This document shows positions 41,800 to 50,105 of a stretch of 64,000 nt of DNA, in pieces. Source of the DNA: Anaerolineae bacterium (GTDB taxonomy: Bacteria > Chloroflexota > Anaerolineae > Aggregatilineales > Phototrophicaceae); NCBI GenBank assembly GCA_017303635.1, contig JAFLCG010000002.1, forward strand, positions 654,918 to 718,917, written 5' to 3'. A program made the position numbers and the translations under genes. The notes below the pieces were generated by a model. It worked only from the letters and a program-made list of their open reading frames with translations. It made no database searches and was not told the origin of the DNA. Numbering within the stretch: position 1 is the stretch's first letter; each line of letters starts with the position of its first letter.

Positions 41800-44493
41800 C
41801 TAGCCCGTCACCTTCATGCCCGCGCTGATACCGTTGATGGTGCTGAGCACTGCCCGCAGGATCGGACGGTAATCCGGCGAGTCCGGGGCAGTCGCCCGCA
41901 GCCGATTGAGCAGATCGACCTGAATGAAGTTCAACGGATCGACATACGGGTTGCGGCGTTCGATGCTGCGCTGCATGACGCTCGATTTTTCCAGTAACGT
42001 ATTTTGTTCCAGCACATCACAGACCATGCGGGTCGCCAGGGTGTGTTCCGCCTGCATCTGATCAAAGATGCGGGTCGCCAGCGCCTGATCGCTCACCAGA
42101 CCGGAATAGAGTTGGGCGATGCCCATATCAGCTTTGGCGATATCCAGTTGCGCGTTTTCGATCAGCGCCTTGAAGAACGGCCATTCTTTATACATGGTGC
42201 GGAGCGTCGCCATACCCTCCGGGTTGGCCTCACAGTAACCAGCCAGCGCCGTTCCCACCCCATACCAACTGGGAAGAATCGCCCGGCTCTGCATCCAGCT
42301 AAACATCCAGGGAATGGCGCGCACATCGGAAAAGCTGCCGCCGGAACGCCGCCGGGCAGGTCGGCTGCTGATGGGCAGATCGGCTAATTCATTGATAGGC
42401 GTGGCCTGCTGCCAGTATTCGATGAAGGTGGGGTCTTCATAGACGAAGGCGCGGAAGGCTTTCCGTCCGCGTTCAGCCAGATCATCCATCGTAGTGCGCC
42501 ACACCGGCCGTACTTCGCGTTCCGGCGGCGCACCCATAGCCACCAGGACGGCATGGGCTACATGATGCAGGTGCCGCCGGGCGATCTCCGGGTTGCTGTA
42601 GCGGTAGGCGATCACCTCGCCCTGTTCCGTGATCTTGATCGCGCCATGCAGCGATCCCGCTGGCTGGCTGAGGATACTCTGGTTGGTGGGGCCACCACCG
42701 CGCCCAATGCTGCCGCCGCGCCCATGAAACAGTTCCAGGGTGACGCCATGCTGCTGACACATGTCTGAAAGCCGCTGCTGCGCCCCGTAGAGGAACCAGT
42801 TCGAGGCCAGATAGCCGCCATCTTTACCACTATCCGAGTAGCCGATCATGATCTGCTGACGCATCCCACGCTTGACCAGATGCGAACGGTAAGCGGGATT
42901 CGCAAACAAGGCCTGCATAATGGCGGGGGCGCTGTCCAGATCGTCAATGGTTTCAAACAGCGGGACTATATCCAGTTGTTGATCAACCCCAACTTCCTGT
43001 GCCAGCACCAGCATCGCCAGCACATCGCTGGGCTGCTGGCTCATGCTGGCGATGAAGGTATCAATCACGACCGGGCCATATTTCTTGTGGGCTTCCGCAA
43101 TCATGCGCCAGGTAGCGATGATGCGATTGGTGGCATCGCTGAACTTCGGCTCCACCGGAAACAACGGTCGTGGACTGTTCAACTCGGCAGTGAGCAATTG
43201 CTGGCGGTCCGCTTCAGCCATGGTGCGGTAGCCGCTGTGGGCATAGGCATGAAAAACCTCATCGAGCGCAGCCGCGATCAGCCGCGAATCCTCACGAATA
43301 TCCAGAGGCACCAGATGCAGCCCAAACAGGCGCACTTTTTCGATCAGGCGGCGCAGGTAGCCACGGGCGCTGTGGATGCCACCATACTGGCGCAGACTGT
43401 TCTCGATCAGTCGCAGGTCATCCAGCAGGTCAGCCGCGCTTTCATATTCATCCCGTTCCAGCCGATCCCGGATCAGTTTGGACTGCATCCGGTAGAACTC
43501 ATTGGAGAAACGATCCTCCACTCCCTCGACCGCGACCACCGCCTCTTTGAGTTCAACCGTCACCTGGGTTTCATCTGCCGAGTGAGTCAGGTGTTGGGTC
43601 AGGCGGGTCAGGTCCCGCAAATACAGTTCCTTGACGGCACTGTGCAGGGTTGCCAGGGTATTGAGCGTGACTTCGGGCGTGACGTTAGGGTTGCCATCCC
43701 GGTCGCCACCGATCCAACTGGCAAAGCGCAGCAGCGGTGGCAAGTCATCCCAATGCTCGGCAGGATAGTACTTCCGCAAACTGCGGCGCAGATCATCATA
43801 CAAATCCACCACCACATCCATGATGCTGCTGGTGAGGAAGTAGACGCCAAAATCGACTTCATCGCTGACGGTGGCGCGGCTGGCGCGGGTCGGCCTGGTT
43901 TGCCAGAGTTCTTCGATGGCTTCCAGCACGGATTCGCTCAGGAATTCGATCTCGCGGGGTAGCAAACCCGGCTGCCGATCCTTAACGGACATAATCGAGG
44001 CGATGTGCCGCAGTTTGACCAGGACTTCCTTACGCTTGGCCTCGCTGGGGTGGGCCGTCAGCACCAGTCGAATGTCAATCCGTTGCAATAAAGCGCGCAC
44101 ATCTGCTGCACTCATGCCGCCCGCGTGCAGTAAGCCGACTGCTTCATCAGTGGATTCGCTGAGGGCCTGGCTGGCCTCGCGTTCGCGCACTTTACGAATG
44201 CGCTGGAGATCTTCAGCGATATTGATGAGTTGGAAGTAATTGCTGAAGGCTTTGATAAGAATACGCTTGCGGGGTAAATCCAAATCATGAATGAGGGTGC
44301 TCAAGCGTTCTGTTGCGCCGCGTTCACCTGCCCGGCGGCCTTTAGCTAACGCCCGCACTTCTTCAACCAGTTGCAGGGCGTCTTCACCATGCTGCTCTTT
44401 GATGACCTGACCTAACAAGCCGCCCAGATAGCGGACATCAATACTCAGGGGGTTGAGTTCGCGCGTGCTCAGGGCGCTGATTTCGTCTGCCAT
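41800..44493 (-). CDS. ppc: Phosphoenolpyruvate carboxylase
   Basis: An 897-residue enzyme that adds bicarbonate to phosphoenolpyruvate to make oxaloacetate, refilling the TCA cycle. Conserved catalytic segments are present: VLTAHPSEAKRKEVL (active-site His), MIGYSDSGKDGGYLASNW, and the glycine-rich loop FHGRGGSIGRGGGPTN. SFSDVRAIPWMFSWMQSR is also typical. The C-terminus ends GISAGMKVTG, close to the usual NTG end. Full length, with no break. It is usually activated by acetyl-CoA and inhibited by aspartate. Transcribed divergently from the W-rich pair at 44663. Confidence 0.96.
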   Translation of the reverse strand: MADEISALSTRELNPLSIDVRYLGGLLGQVIKEQHGEDALQLVEEVRALAKGRRAGERGATERLSTLIHDLDLPRKRILIKAFSNYFQLINIAEDLQRIRKVREREASQALSESTDEAVGLLHAGGMSAADVRALLQRIDIRLVLTAHPSEAKRKEVLVKLRHIASIMSVKDRQPGLLPREIEFLSESVLEAIEELWQTRPTRASRATVSDEVDFGVYFLTSSIMDVVVDLYDDLRRSLRKYYPAEHWDDLPPLLRFASWIGGDRDGNPNVTPEVTLNTLATLHSAVKELYLRDLTRLTQHLTHSADETQVTVELKEAVVAVEGVEDRFSNEFYRMQSKLIRDRLERDEYESAADLLDDLRLIENSLRQYGGIHSARGYLRRLIEKVRLFGLHLVPLDIREDSRLIAAALDEVFHAYAHSGYRTMAEADRQQLLTAELNSPRPLFPVEPKFSDATNRIIATWRMIAEAHKKYGPVVIDTFIASMSQQPSDVLAMLVLAQEVGVDQQLDIVPLFETIDDLDSAPAIMQALFANPAYRSHLVKRGMRQQIMIGYSDSGKDGGYLASNWFLYGAQQRLSDMCQQHGVTLELFHGRGGSIGRGGGPTNQSILSQPAGSLHGAIKITEQGEVIAYRYSNPEIARRHLHHVAHAVLVAMGAPPEREVRPVWRTTMDDLAERGRKAFRAFVYEDPTFIEYWQQATPINELADLPISSRPARRRSGGSFSDVRAIPWMFSWMQSRAILPSWYGVGTALAGYCEANPEGMATLRTMYKEWPFFKALIENAQLDIAKADMGIAQLYSGLVSDQALATRIFDQMQAEHTLATRMVCDVLEQNTLLEKSSVMQRSIERRNPYVDPLNFIQVDLLNRLRATAPDSPDYRPILRAVLSTINGISAGMKVTG

Positions 44494-44598
44494 AAGATTC
44501 CAGTGTCTGTGTGGAAATGGATGATTCTAGTGGGGAGTTTAACGCAGCCCGGCGATCATGCCCATATTCATTATGTTCGAATTCTTGAGGTAAGCCTA

Positions 44599-44622
44599 GC
44601 TTATATTGACCATATAATAAGC
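44599..44622 (+). promoter_or_regulatory. Putative promoter/dyad before W-rich pair 2
   Basis: TATAAT at 44613-44618 lies inside a dyad with GCTTAT (44599-44604) and ATAAGC (44617-44622) arms. TTGAGG lies upstream at 44585, but the spacing of 22 is too long. The dyad could be an operator for the gene at 44663. Confidence 0.45.
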
Positions 44623-44662
44623 ATAATTCAAGCAGCGTTTTGTATTGATTAGAGGATTGGCA

Positions 44663-45061
44663 ATGGGCGTCACGGTTGACTGGTATGACGATTCGCGCAG
44701 GATTATACACTGGAAGTTTGAACGGGATTGGACCTGGGAGGAATATCATACAGCCGCAGCCTGGATTCGCGCTCAGTTAAAAACCACCCCGGAAAATGGC
44801 CCCATTGATGTCATTATGGATCTGACCCGCAATCGTATCTTCCCGCGAGACTGGGGGGCAAATATCCGCAAAGCCCAGTCCGAAGAAGACCCCACCTGGG
44901 ACTACACCATTATTGCGGTAGGGAGTGAAGTCATAAAGGGCCTGCTCAAAGTCGCCCGGACTTTTAATCGCAATCTGGCACCCCACTATCACGCAGTAAG
45001 CTCGATTGAGGATGCACTCCGATATATCTTGTCCATACGTGGAAAGCCAGCCGAAAAATGA
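44663..45061 (+). CDS. W-rich small protein, pair 2 first copy
   Basis: A 132-residue soluble protein of unknown function. It has VDWYDDSRRIIHWKF, then RDWTWEEYHTAAAWI, PIDVIMDLTRNRIFPRD, YTIIAVGSEVIKGLL, and VARTFNRNLAPHYHAV before a last helix. The strand-helix layout matches STAS/SpoIIAA-like folds, but no phosphorylated Ser motif is obvious. The start at 44663 has GAGGA upstream. The next gene is its close paralogue, and two more distant relatives lie at 2562 and 3095. It lies beside an ECF sigma/anti-sigma pair, so a regulatory role is a fair guess only. Confidence 0.7.
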   Translation: MGVTVDWYDDSRRIIHWKFERDWTWEEYHTAAAWIRAQLKTTPENGPIDVIMDLTRNRIFPRDWGANIRKAQSEEDPTWDYTIIAVGSEVIKGLLKVARTFNRNLAPHYHAVSSIEDALRYILSIRGKPAEK

Positions 45062-45159
45062 TAATTGCCTGCTGATTGCATTTATTGATAAATATAAATT
45101 TGTATTTCACTAGCAATTCATCGTGGAATTACTGATGAACCCGAATCTTTGGAGTAAGT

Positions 45160-45570
45160 ATGGCTATCACGGTGGATTGGTACAACTCCTCCGAGAAAAT
45201 TATCTATTGGCATTTTGGCCCTGAGTGGACGTGGGAGGAGTATCACGCCAGCGCCGCCCAGGTTAAACAGATGTCCTTATCCAAAATGGAGCAGCCGATT
45301 GACATCATCATGGATCTGACCCGGAATCACATTTTCCCCAATGATCTGGCTCACAATCTCCGCAAGGCCCAGGAACTTGAAGATCCTGCGCGCAATTATA
45401 TGCTGGTACTTGTAGGCAATGATGTGGTGAACGGTGTTGTCCGCCTGGCCCGTACTTTTAACCGTAAACTCGCCTCGCATTATTTCTCAGCTCGCTCGGT
45501 CGAAAGTGCCGTTCAGTTGATCCAGGCCAAACGCTCTGGCATGGATAACTACTCGCACTCGTCCCAGTAG
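45160..45570 (+). CDS. W-rich small protein, pair 2 second copy
   Basis: A 136-residue paralogue of the preceding gene. Shared blocks are VDWYNSSEKIIYWHF, PEWTWEEYHASAAQV, PIDIIMDLTRNHIFPND, LRKAQELEDPARNYMLVLVGNDVVNGVV and LARTFNRKLASHY. Conservation is highest in IMDLTRN-IFP and ARTFNR-LA, which may mark the functional surface. GGAG precedes the ATG. An AT-rich gap of 98 nt separates it from the first copy, so it may be separately transcribed. Function unknown. Confidence 0.7.
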   Translation: MAITVDWYNSSEKIIYWHFGPEWTWEEYHASAAQVKQMSLSKMEQPIDIIMDLTRNHIFPNDLAHNLRKAQELEDPARNYMLVLVGNDVVNGVVRLARTFNRKLASHYFSARSVESAVQLIQAKRSGMDNYSHSSQ

Positions 45571-45742
45571 CCATTTGCTCGGTCTCTCCGGTATCCACAG
45601 ATCCATTCCGTACCCGATCATCGGCACTGAACATCTGTTTGACTCCCATTAGGGGAGCGTATAGACTTCGCTGTGATATTTCTGTAATCATTCAGCGGCA
45701 GCATCATACCCGGGATTGTCATGATGCCCTCAAGGAGGCCGC

Positions 45743-46402
45743 TTGGAAAACGAACAGGATAGACCCCAAACCGATTTGGCGCTCGTCGAGGCGATCAAAT
45801 CCGGGGATGAATCGGCTTTCCAGAAACTGGTCGAACGCTACTACAGCTCAATGGTGCGGATTGCAGCGCTCTATGTCCGCGATTCAGCCGTGGCAGAAGA
45901 TGTCACCCAGGAAACCTGGATTGCGGTTCTCAAGGGGCTGGATAAATTCGAGGGGCGTTCTTCCTTCAAAACTTGGCTCTTCACTATCCTGACGAACCGG
46001 GCCAAGACCCGCGCCGGTCGGGAAGACCGCTATGTTCCGCTGGGGCCGGGTTGGGAAACCGAAGACGCGACCGGGGAGTTTGACGCCGTTTCAGCCGAGC
46101 GCTTCGTGAACGATGGGGATTGGAACAGCGCCTTCATGCCACGCAAATGGGAGGAATTCCCGGAAGACTATACGGCCTCACGGGAATTGCGAACCATCAT
46201 TGAGGAAGCACTGGCGACTCTGCCTGCTGCCCAGGCCGAGGTGATTCGACTGCGGGATATTCAGGGGTGGCCCTCGGATGAAGTCTGTAATGTGCTGGCG
46301 ATCAGCGAGACCAATCAGCGAGTGCTGCTGCATCGGGCGCGTTCGAAGGTGCGGGCGGCATTGGAACGCTATTTTGCGGGTGAACAGGTAGACCGGTCAT
46401 GA
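45743..46402 (+). CDS. ECF sigma factor
   Basis: A 219-residue extracytoplasmic-function sigma factor. The sigma2 region (24-92) has FQKLVERYYSSMVRIAALYV, AEDVTQETWIAVLKGLDKFEG and FKTWLFTILTNRAKT. The sigma4 region (160-215) has ALATLPAAQAEVIRLRDIQGWPSDEV and RVLLHRARSKVRAAL. A linker of about 60 acidic residues joins them, longer than usual. It starts with TTG at 45743 with a perfect AAGGAGG 4-5 nt upstream. The stop overlaps the start of the anti-sigma gene (ATGA), so both are made together. Target promoters are unknown. Confidence 0.93.
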   Translation: MENEQDRPQTDLALVEAIKSGDESAFQKLVERYYSSMVRIAALYVRDSAVAEDVTQETWIAVLKGLDKFEGRSSFKTWLFTILTNRAKTRAGREDRYVPLGPGWETEDATGEFDAVSAERFVNDGDWNSAFMPRKWEEFPEDYTASRELRTIIEEALATLPAAQAEVIRLRDIQGWPSDEVCNVLAISETNQRVLLHRARSKVRAALERYFAGEQVDRS

Positions 46403-46635
46403 TGACGTGTAAAGAGATGGTTGAACTGGTGACACTCTATCTTGAAGGAGCGCTGCTGCCGGAAGACCGTGCCCGTTTTGAACTGCACATGGGTCTTTGT
46501 CATGGCTGCGCGGCCTATATCGAGCAGATGCGCCAGACCATTTATCTGGCGGGCAGAATTAACGAGGAGTCCATTCCGGACCACGTCGAGATCGATTTAC
46601 TCAACGCTTTCCGTGAATGGAAAAGCCAGCGCTGA
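46399..46635 (+). CDS. Small zinc-binding anti-sigma factor
   Basis: A 78-residue soluble protein with the zinc anti-sigma (ZAS) motif H-x3-C-x2-C (HMGLCHGC) and an earlier TCKEMVELV segment that supplies another Cys. It overlaps the ECF sigma gene by 4 nt, which points to translational coupling and a binding partnership. There is no membrane helix, so the signal is probably sensed in the cytoplasm, for example thiol oxidation that releases zinc. An ATG three bases later (46402) is an alternative start. Confidence 0.88.
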   Translation: MMTCKEMVELVTLYLEGALLPEDRARFELHMGLCHGCAAYIEQMRQTIYLAGRINEESIPDHVEIDLLNAFREWKSQR

Positions 46636-46650
46636 TACCCAGTGCGGGAT

Positions 46651-47325
46651 CTACAGCAGCACCACCGCTACCATCGCCAGCAGCCCAGTGATGAGCTGCA
46701 ACCAACCGGAAAGGGCCGACCAGCGCGGCCATAGGCTGCGCCCAAGCTGCACTGCCAGTACCACGCTCAATATGCCCAGCGCTAACCCTGCCACGACGTC
46801 TTGCGGGTAATGCACCCCAACCGCCATCCGCGCCCAGCCCATCAATAACGCATAGAGCACGGTTCCGGCCCACATCCACCAACGCGGCCTCCCCGGTGCC
46901 AGGACGATCACGGCCACCGCCGTCATTGACAGGGCCATCGCCACATGACCGCTGGGGATGCCACGGGGATCGGTATTGACGACCCACTGCATAACTTGAT
47001 CTGGTGCGACGATATAGGGACGAGGACGGTCAAACGCCGTTTTGAGGAGATCGGTCAGCGCCAGCGTGATGACCAGAGTCAGCAGCGCGTAGTAAAGCAT
47101 CTGCCTGATCAGGCGATCCCGATCAAGATGATTCGACATTCGCAAAATGCGGCGAATTCGACCTAACCGTCCACTGAGGAGGAACAGCGCCAGCAGCACC
47201 AGATACGAGACTCCGCCGCCCATGAAGTGCAGCGCTTGTGCCAGGAGCACGCCCAGGGGGCCGTTGTGTGCCTGCACCCACTTGACGATTTCCAGTCCGA
47301 GTCCAGTTTCGAGTTCAGGGAGCAT
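46651..47325 (-). CDS. PAP2-family membrane phosphatase
   Basis: A 224-residue membrane protein with six helices and the PAP2 active-site motifs: KTAFDRPRP (motif 1), PSGHVAMA (motif 2, catalytic His) and ARMAVGVHYPQDVVAG (motif 3). In motif 3 the usual S/T before R is Ala. It removes phosphate from a lipid such as undecaprenyl pyrophosphate or phosphatidate outside the membrane. It is convergent with the anti-sigma gene, only 15 nt away. There is no strong ribosome site before the ATG. Confidence 0.88.
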   Translation of the reverse strand: MLPELETGLGLEIVKWVQAHNGPLGVLLAQALHFMGGGVSYLVLLALFLLSGRLGRIRRILRMSNHLDRDRLIRQMLYYALLTLVITLALTDLLKTAFDRPRPYIVAPDQVMQWVVNTDPRGIPSGHVAMALSMTAVAVIVLAPGRPRWWMWAGTVLYALLMGWARMAVGVHYPQDVVAGLALGILSVVLAVQLGRSLWPRWSALSGWLQLITGLLAMVAVVLL

Positions 47326-47358
47326 GTTGAATGACTTTTGAGCGGTGGCCGTAAGGGC

Positions 47359-47940
47359 CTAGCGCAGTTCAGGTGGGGTCGTGAACGTAATCCGTTCGTA
47401 GACTTCTGCGAGCTTCAGTGTACAGGGCAGACTGACGAGTGTCAGGCTGGAATCGAGTCCCGCACAATCGGTCAACGCCCAATCCGGTCTGAGGAAACGC
47501 TCAATGCGTGCTTGATTCTGCGCGATCAGGATGTACTCCTGAAGGGAGGGCAATCCCCGGAAGAGTTGGAACTTCGATCCCCGATCATAAGCCTCGGTGG
47601 AACTGGAGAGGATTTCAATAATGACGGTCGGATTGACCAGTGCGTAGGGGTCTTGCTCGTCAAAAATCGGTTTTCCACAAACAATGCTTAAATCCGGGTA
47701 GGTGTACAGCCCGTTGGATGGCACTGTGATGCGAGTATCGTTGGAGAAAGTGGTGCAGGAACTGCCGCGCAATTGCGCGACAAAAAGCGCCGCCAGATTG
47801 GTGCTAATCACACTATGCGCTGGGCTGGCCCCGGACATGGCATAGACTCGACCCTGAAAGTATTCATGTTTGAAAGTACTTTCATTTTCCTGTGCCAGAT
47901 ATTCAGCCACGGTGAAATGAGGTTGAGGTTGGGCACCCAT
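47359..47940 (-). CDS. Uma2 family (PD-D/ExK fold) protein
   Basis: A 193-residue protein of the Uma2/DUF820 family, which has a restriction-endonuclease-like fold. The family layout is clear: FTVAEYLAQ, FEYFQGRVYAMSGAS-type strand (HEYFQGRVYAM), HSVISTNLAALF, YTYPDLSIVCG, VIIEILSSSTEAYDRGSKFQLFRGLPSLQEYILI. D and E of the PD...ExK core are in YPDLSIV and IIEILS. Function unknown; often many copies per genome in Cyanobacteria and Chloroflexi. GGAGG lies 6 nt before the ATG at 47940. Confidence 0.88.
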   Translation of the reverse strand: MGAQPQPHFTVAEYLAQENESTFKHEYFQGRVYAMSGASPAHSVISTNLAALFVAQLRGSSCTTFSNDTRITVPSNGLYTYPDLSIVCGKPIFDEQDPYALVNPTVIIEILSSSTEAYDRGSKFQLFRGLPSLQEYILIAQNQARIERFLRPDWALTDCAGLDSSLTLVSLPCTLKLAEVYERITFTTPPELR

Positions 47941-47976
47941 CATCTTCCTCCGGCTGAGGATGATTGTTGTGGGGTT

Positions 47977-47999
47977 CCCCTCTCCCACCGGGAGAGGGG
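47977..47999. repeat. CCCCTCTCC palindrome
   Basis: CCCCTCTCC-CACCG-GGAGAGGGG (47977-47999), a perfect 9-bp stem between the EF-P and Uma2 genes. It is a common short dispersed element type, and may also act in 3' end formation of the EF-P transcript. Confidence 0.65.
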
Positions 48000-48015
48000 C
48001 CAGAGGTGTGGGCAG

Positions 48016-48573
48016 TTAGCCGCGACCGAGGTATGAGCCGTCACGGGTGTCAATTTCAATGACATCACCCTGGTTAACGAACAGCGGCACCTGGACGGTC
48101 AGACCCGTATCGGTCTTGACGCGCTTGGTGACTTTGCCCGCCGTATCACCGGCGATGGCGACTTCGGCCTCAGCCACGGTATAAGCAACCTTGGTCGGCA
48201 GCACATAGTCGATGATCTGGCCTTCAAAGATACGCAGTTCGAGTTCCATACCTTCTTTGAGGTAGCCGATGTCATCAGCGAAGAGGGCGGTGGCGCACTC
48301 ATACTGCTCAAAGGTGGACTTGTTCATGAAGTGCAGGAAGGTACCGTCGTTATAGAGGTATTCCCCATCTTCATTGTCCACATAGATGTTGTCAACTTTT
48401 TCTTCCGCCCCCCAGAGGCGGTTGACGGTGTTGCCGGTTTTCAGGTCATACATCGAAACCTGCATGGTGGCTTTGCCACGTCCCGGCTTGTTATAGGTGG
48501 TGGTCATCACACGGTACAGGTTGCCATCAACCCGCAACGTCGTCCCCTTACGCAGATCGCCCGCTTCAATCAT
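48016..48573 (-). CDS. efp: Elongation factor P
   Basis: A 185-residue translation factor that helps ribosomes through proline stretches. It starts MIEAGDLRKGTTLRVDG, with GAGGG 7 nt before the ATG at 48573; longer in-frame starts lie in the next gene. The functional loop reads KPGRGKA with Arg32 at the tip, where many EF-Ps have a modified Lys and the rhamnosylated type has Arg. Domains II and III are complete (YLKEGMELELRIFEGQI, VTKRVKTDTGLTVQVPLFVNQGD-like end). A minus-strand TATAAT at 48610-48615 may drive it. It follows the unknown gene at 48611 by 37 nt. Confidence 0.95.
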   Translation of the reverse strand: MIEAGDLRKGTTLRVDGNLYRVMTTTYNKPGRGKATMQVSMYDLKTGNTVNRLWGAEEKVDNIYVDNEDGEYLYNDGTFLHFMNKSTFEQYECATALFADDIGYLKEGMELELRIFEGQIIDYVLPTKVAYTVAEAEVAIAGDTAGKVTKRVKTDTGLTVQVPLFVNQGDVIEIDTRDGSYLGRG

Positions 48574-48610
48574 CTCGCTACCCTCGCTCATTACTGCAAA
48601 TACAGCGGCA

Positions 48611-49750
48611 TTATACCAGAAGCGTCCCTCGCTTCCAGACTTCGACGCAGGGATCGCCCACGCGGACGACATGACGGTAGGCTCCCCAATCCACCCAGGA
48701 GAGTCCATAGCGTTCCAAACGCACCTGAATCTCCAGACTGCACTCAGCGATGAGGGCAGCGACGGCCTGATGCGCGCTGCGGAAACACGGATGGAGTAAG
48801 CGCAGCTTCCCCAAAGGGCCGAGGGGTTGGTTGAGGCTGCTCCCACTGATGCCTTCGCCGGGGATGTTGAGCGAATAATGCAGGGTGCGTTCGATGACCT
48901 GACGAGCCGCTTCACGATCAAAGACAGGTAATGCCTGCCGATACAGGCGCGGGTCCCGAATATAAACACCACGCGCCGGAGTCCCCATTCGGGCGAGCGC
49001 GCTGTCAATCGCCAGGTCATCCTCAAAGGCGCAGGGTTGCAGCGCTTCCAGCAGCGAACCACAGTGATCCAGCCTCAGCAGGCTCATCTTGCCCCAGAAT
49101 CCCTGATGCTGATCCCGATGCAGCTTCCAGGCTAACAAGGCATCCTTGCCAAAGGCGGCATTCAACAGATCAATCACTTCAACAGGAATAGTCACCCCGG
49201 GTACCGGCGAATGCTGATGATACGTGACCGGGCTGACTGCAACACGCGCTCCGGCCTGCCGCACCAGATACGGCAGCAAACCCTTTCCCCAGACAGCATC
49301 GTGGGCCGGCATGACGAGGAAGGCAGTGGCTAGTGGCTGGTAGCGCGCCCCGGCTGCCAACGCCCAACGGATCCGCGCCCAGCGGTCGGTCATGGTCACG
49401 CGCTGCCACGAGTGCGGATCGGGCCAACCGAGTTGGTACGGCAACCCAGACTGGTCTGTAGGGGCGCACGGCTGTGCGCCCGCTGGGGGGTTGACCACCG
49501 CCCACCACACCCGCAAGTGCGGATAGTCATGCAGCACAGGCCGCAGCGATTCCAGCGTCGCCGGTTGATCGCACAGGAGCAGCACCCCATCCTGGTCATC
49601 GAGTTGGGCAAGGCGTGATCGCCAGGCGTAGTCAAAGACAGCCTGGGCGCGGGGTTCAGCCGGACGCGGCCGATACATGAACTCCGCCACCAGAAAGCGA
49701 ACGCCGGGCAGATGCGCGGCGAGGTCGGAAGGGTGAGTGAGTGCGATCAT
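48611..49750 (-). CDS. Protein of unknown function
   Basis: A 379-residue soluble protein I cannot place. It has no signal peptide or membrane helix. Visible features are alternating alpha/beta in the first 130 residues (GVLLLCDQPATLESLRPVL, PHLRVWWAVV), FLVMPAHDAVWGKGLLPYLVRQAG in the middle, and many Trp and His residues. A palindromic repeat (49462-49481) lies inside the gene and encodes the PAGAQPCAPTDQ stretch without breaking the frame. It stands upstream of efp on the same strand; the pairing may be accidental. An Rfam-like or enzymatic role is not supported. Confidence 0.6.
   Translation of the reverse strand: MIALTHPSDLAAHLPGVRFLVAEFMYRPRPAEPRAQAVFDYAWRSRLAQLDDQDGVLLLCDQPATLESLRPVLHDYPHLRVWWAVVNPPAGAQPCAPTDQSGLPYQLGWPDPHSWQRVTMTDRWARIRWALAAGARYQPLATAFLVMPAHDAVWGKGLLPYLVRQAGARVAVSPVTYHQHSPVPGVTIPVEVIDLLNAAFGKDALLAWKLHRDQHQGFWGKMSLLRLDHCGSLLEALQPCAFEDDLAIDSALARMGTPARGVYIRDPRLYRQALPVFDREAARQVIERTLHYSLNIPGEGISGSSLNQPLGPLGKLRLLHPCFRSAHQAVAALIAECSLEIQVRLERYGLSWVDWGAYRHVVRVGDPCVEVWKRGTLLV
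49462..49481. repeat. GGGCGCAC palindrome inside a gene
   Basis: GGGCGCAC-GGCT-GTGCGCCC, perfect 8-bp arms, within the coding region of the unknown gene at 48611-49750. The same arms occur at 61343-61363 between genes. Confidence 0.75.
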
Positions 49751-50105
49751 CGTGTGAGGCAGGTGTCAATCGTAGAGTGAGAGAAGATTTTACCGCAGAG
49801 GGAGTGAGTTCACTGCCTGGCTCCGACTTTTGGCGGAATTTGATTGACAGCCATGGTGGCTGCGGTTATGGTTAGCGTGATTAATTTTACCTTCACTCAG
49901 GATGGTACCGATGTCAGCCTTTGCCCTCCCTGTTGATTTGGATCGCGCAGGGGATTCCCGCCGGGCATAAGACTCTTCCTGTCCCCGCAGTTGGTGGTTC
50001 CCTCGCGCCGTCGCCTCCGCGACGGTCGTTTTCGCTTGCCACAGCGGCCGCGCTGCTGTGCGCCCCTGCACATATTTCAAGTTGCTCAAGCGAGTGAACA
50101 TCACC
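49751..50105 (+). other. Long leader of MFS gene: promoter plus hairpin
   Basis: A 355-nt gene-free stretch. A good promoter is TTGACA (49844-49849), 17 bp, TATGGT (49867-49872). It is followed by about 130 nt and then a CCGTCGC-CTCC-GCGACGG hairpin (50008-50025) with TCGTTTTCG after it. This gives either a long regulated leader for the gene at 50106 or a separate small RNA. No open reading frame with a ribosome site is evident in it. Confidence 0.5.
50008..50030 (+). terminator. Terminator-like hairpin in leader
   Basis: A 7-bp perfect stem (50008-50014 with 50019-50025), a 4-nt loop and TCGTTTT. It could end a short RNA begun at the 49844 promoter or act as an attenuator for the MFS gene. 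Confidence 0.55.

Noticed and set aside
48574..49062. EF-P extended at its N-terminus by about 160 residues
   Set aside because: The extension overlaps the well-formed unknown gene at 48611-49750; EF-P normally begins MIxAxDLRxG at 48573, which has its own ribosome site.
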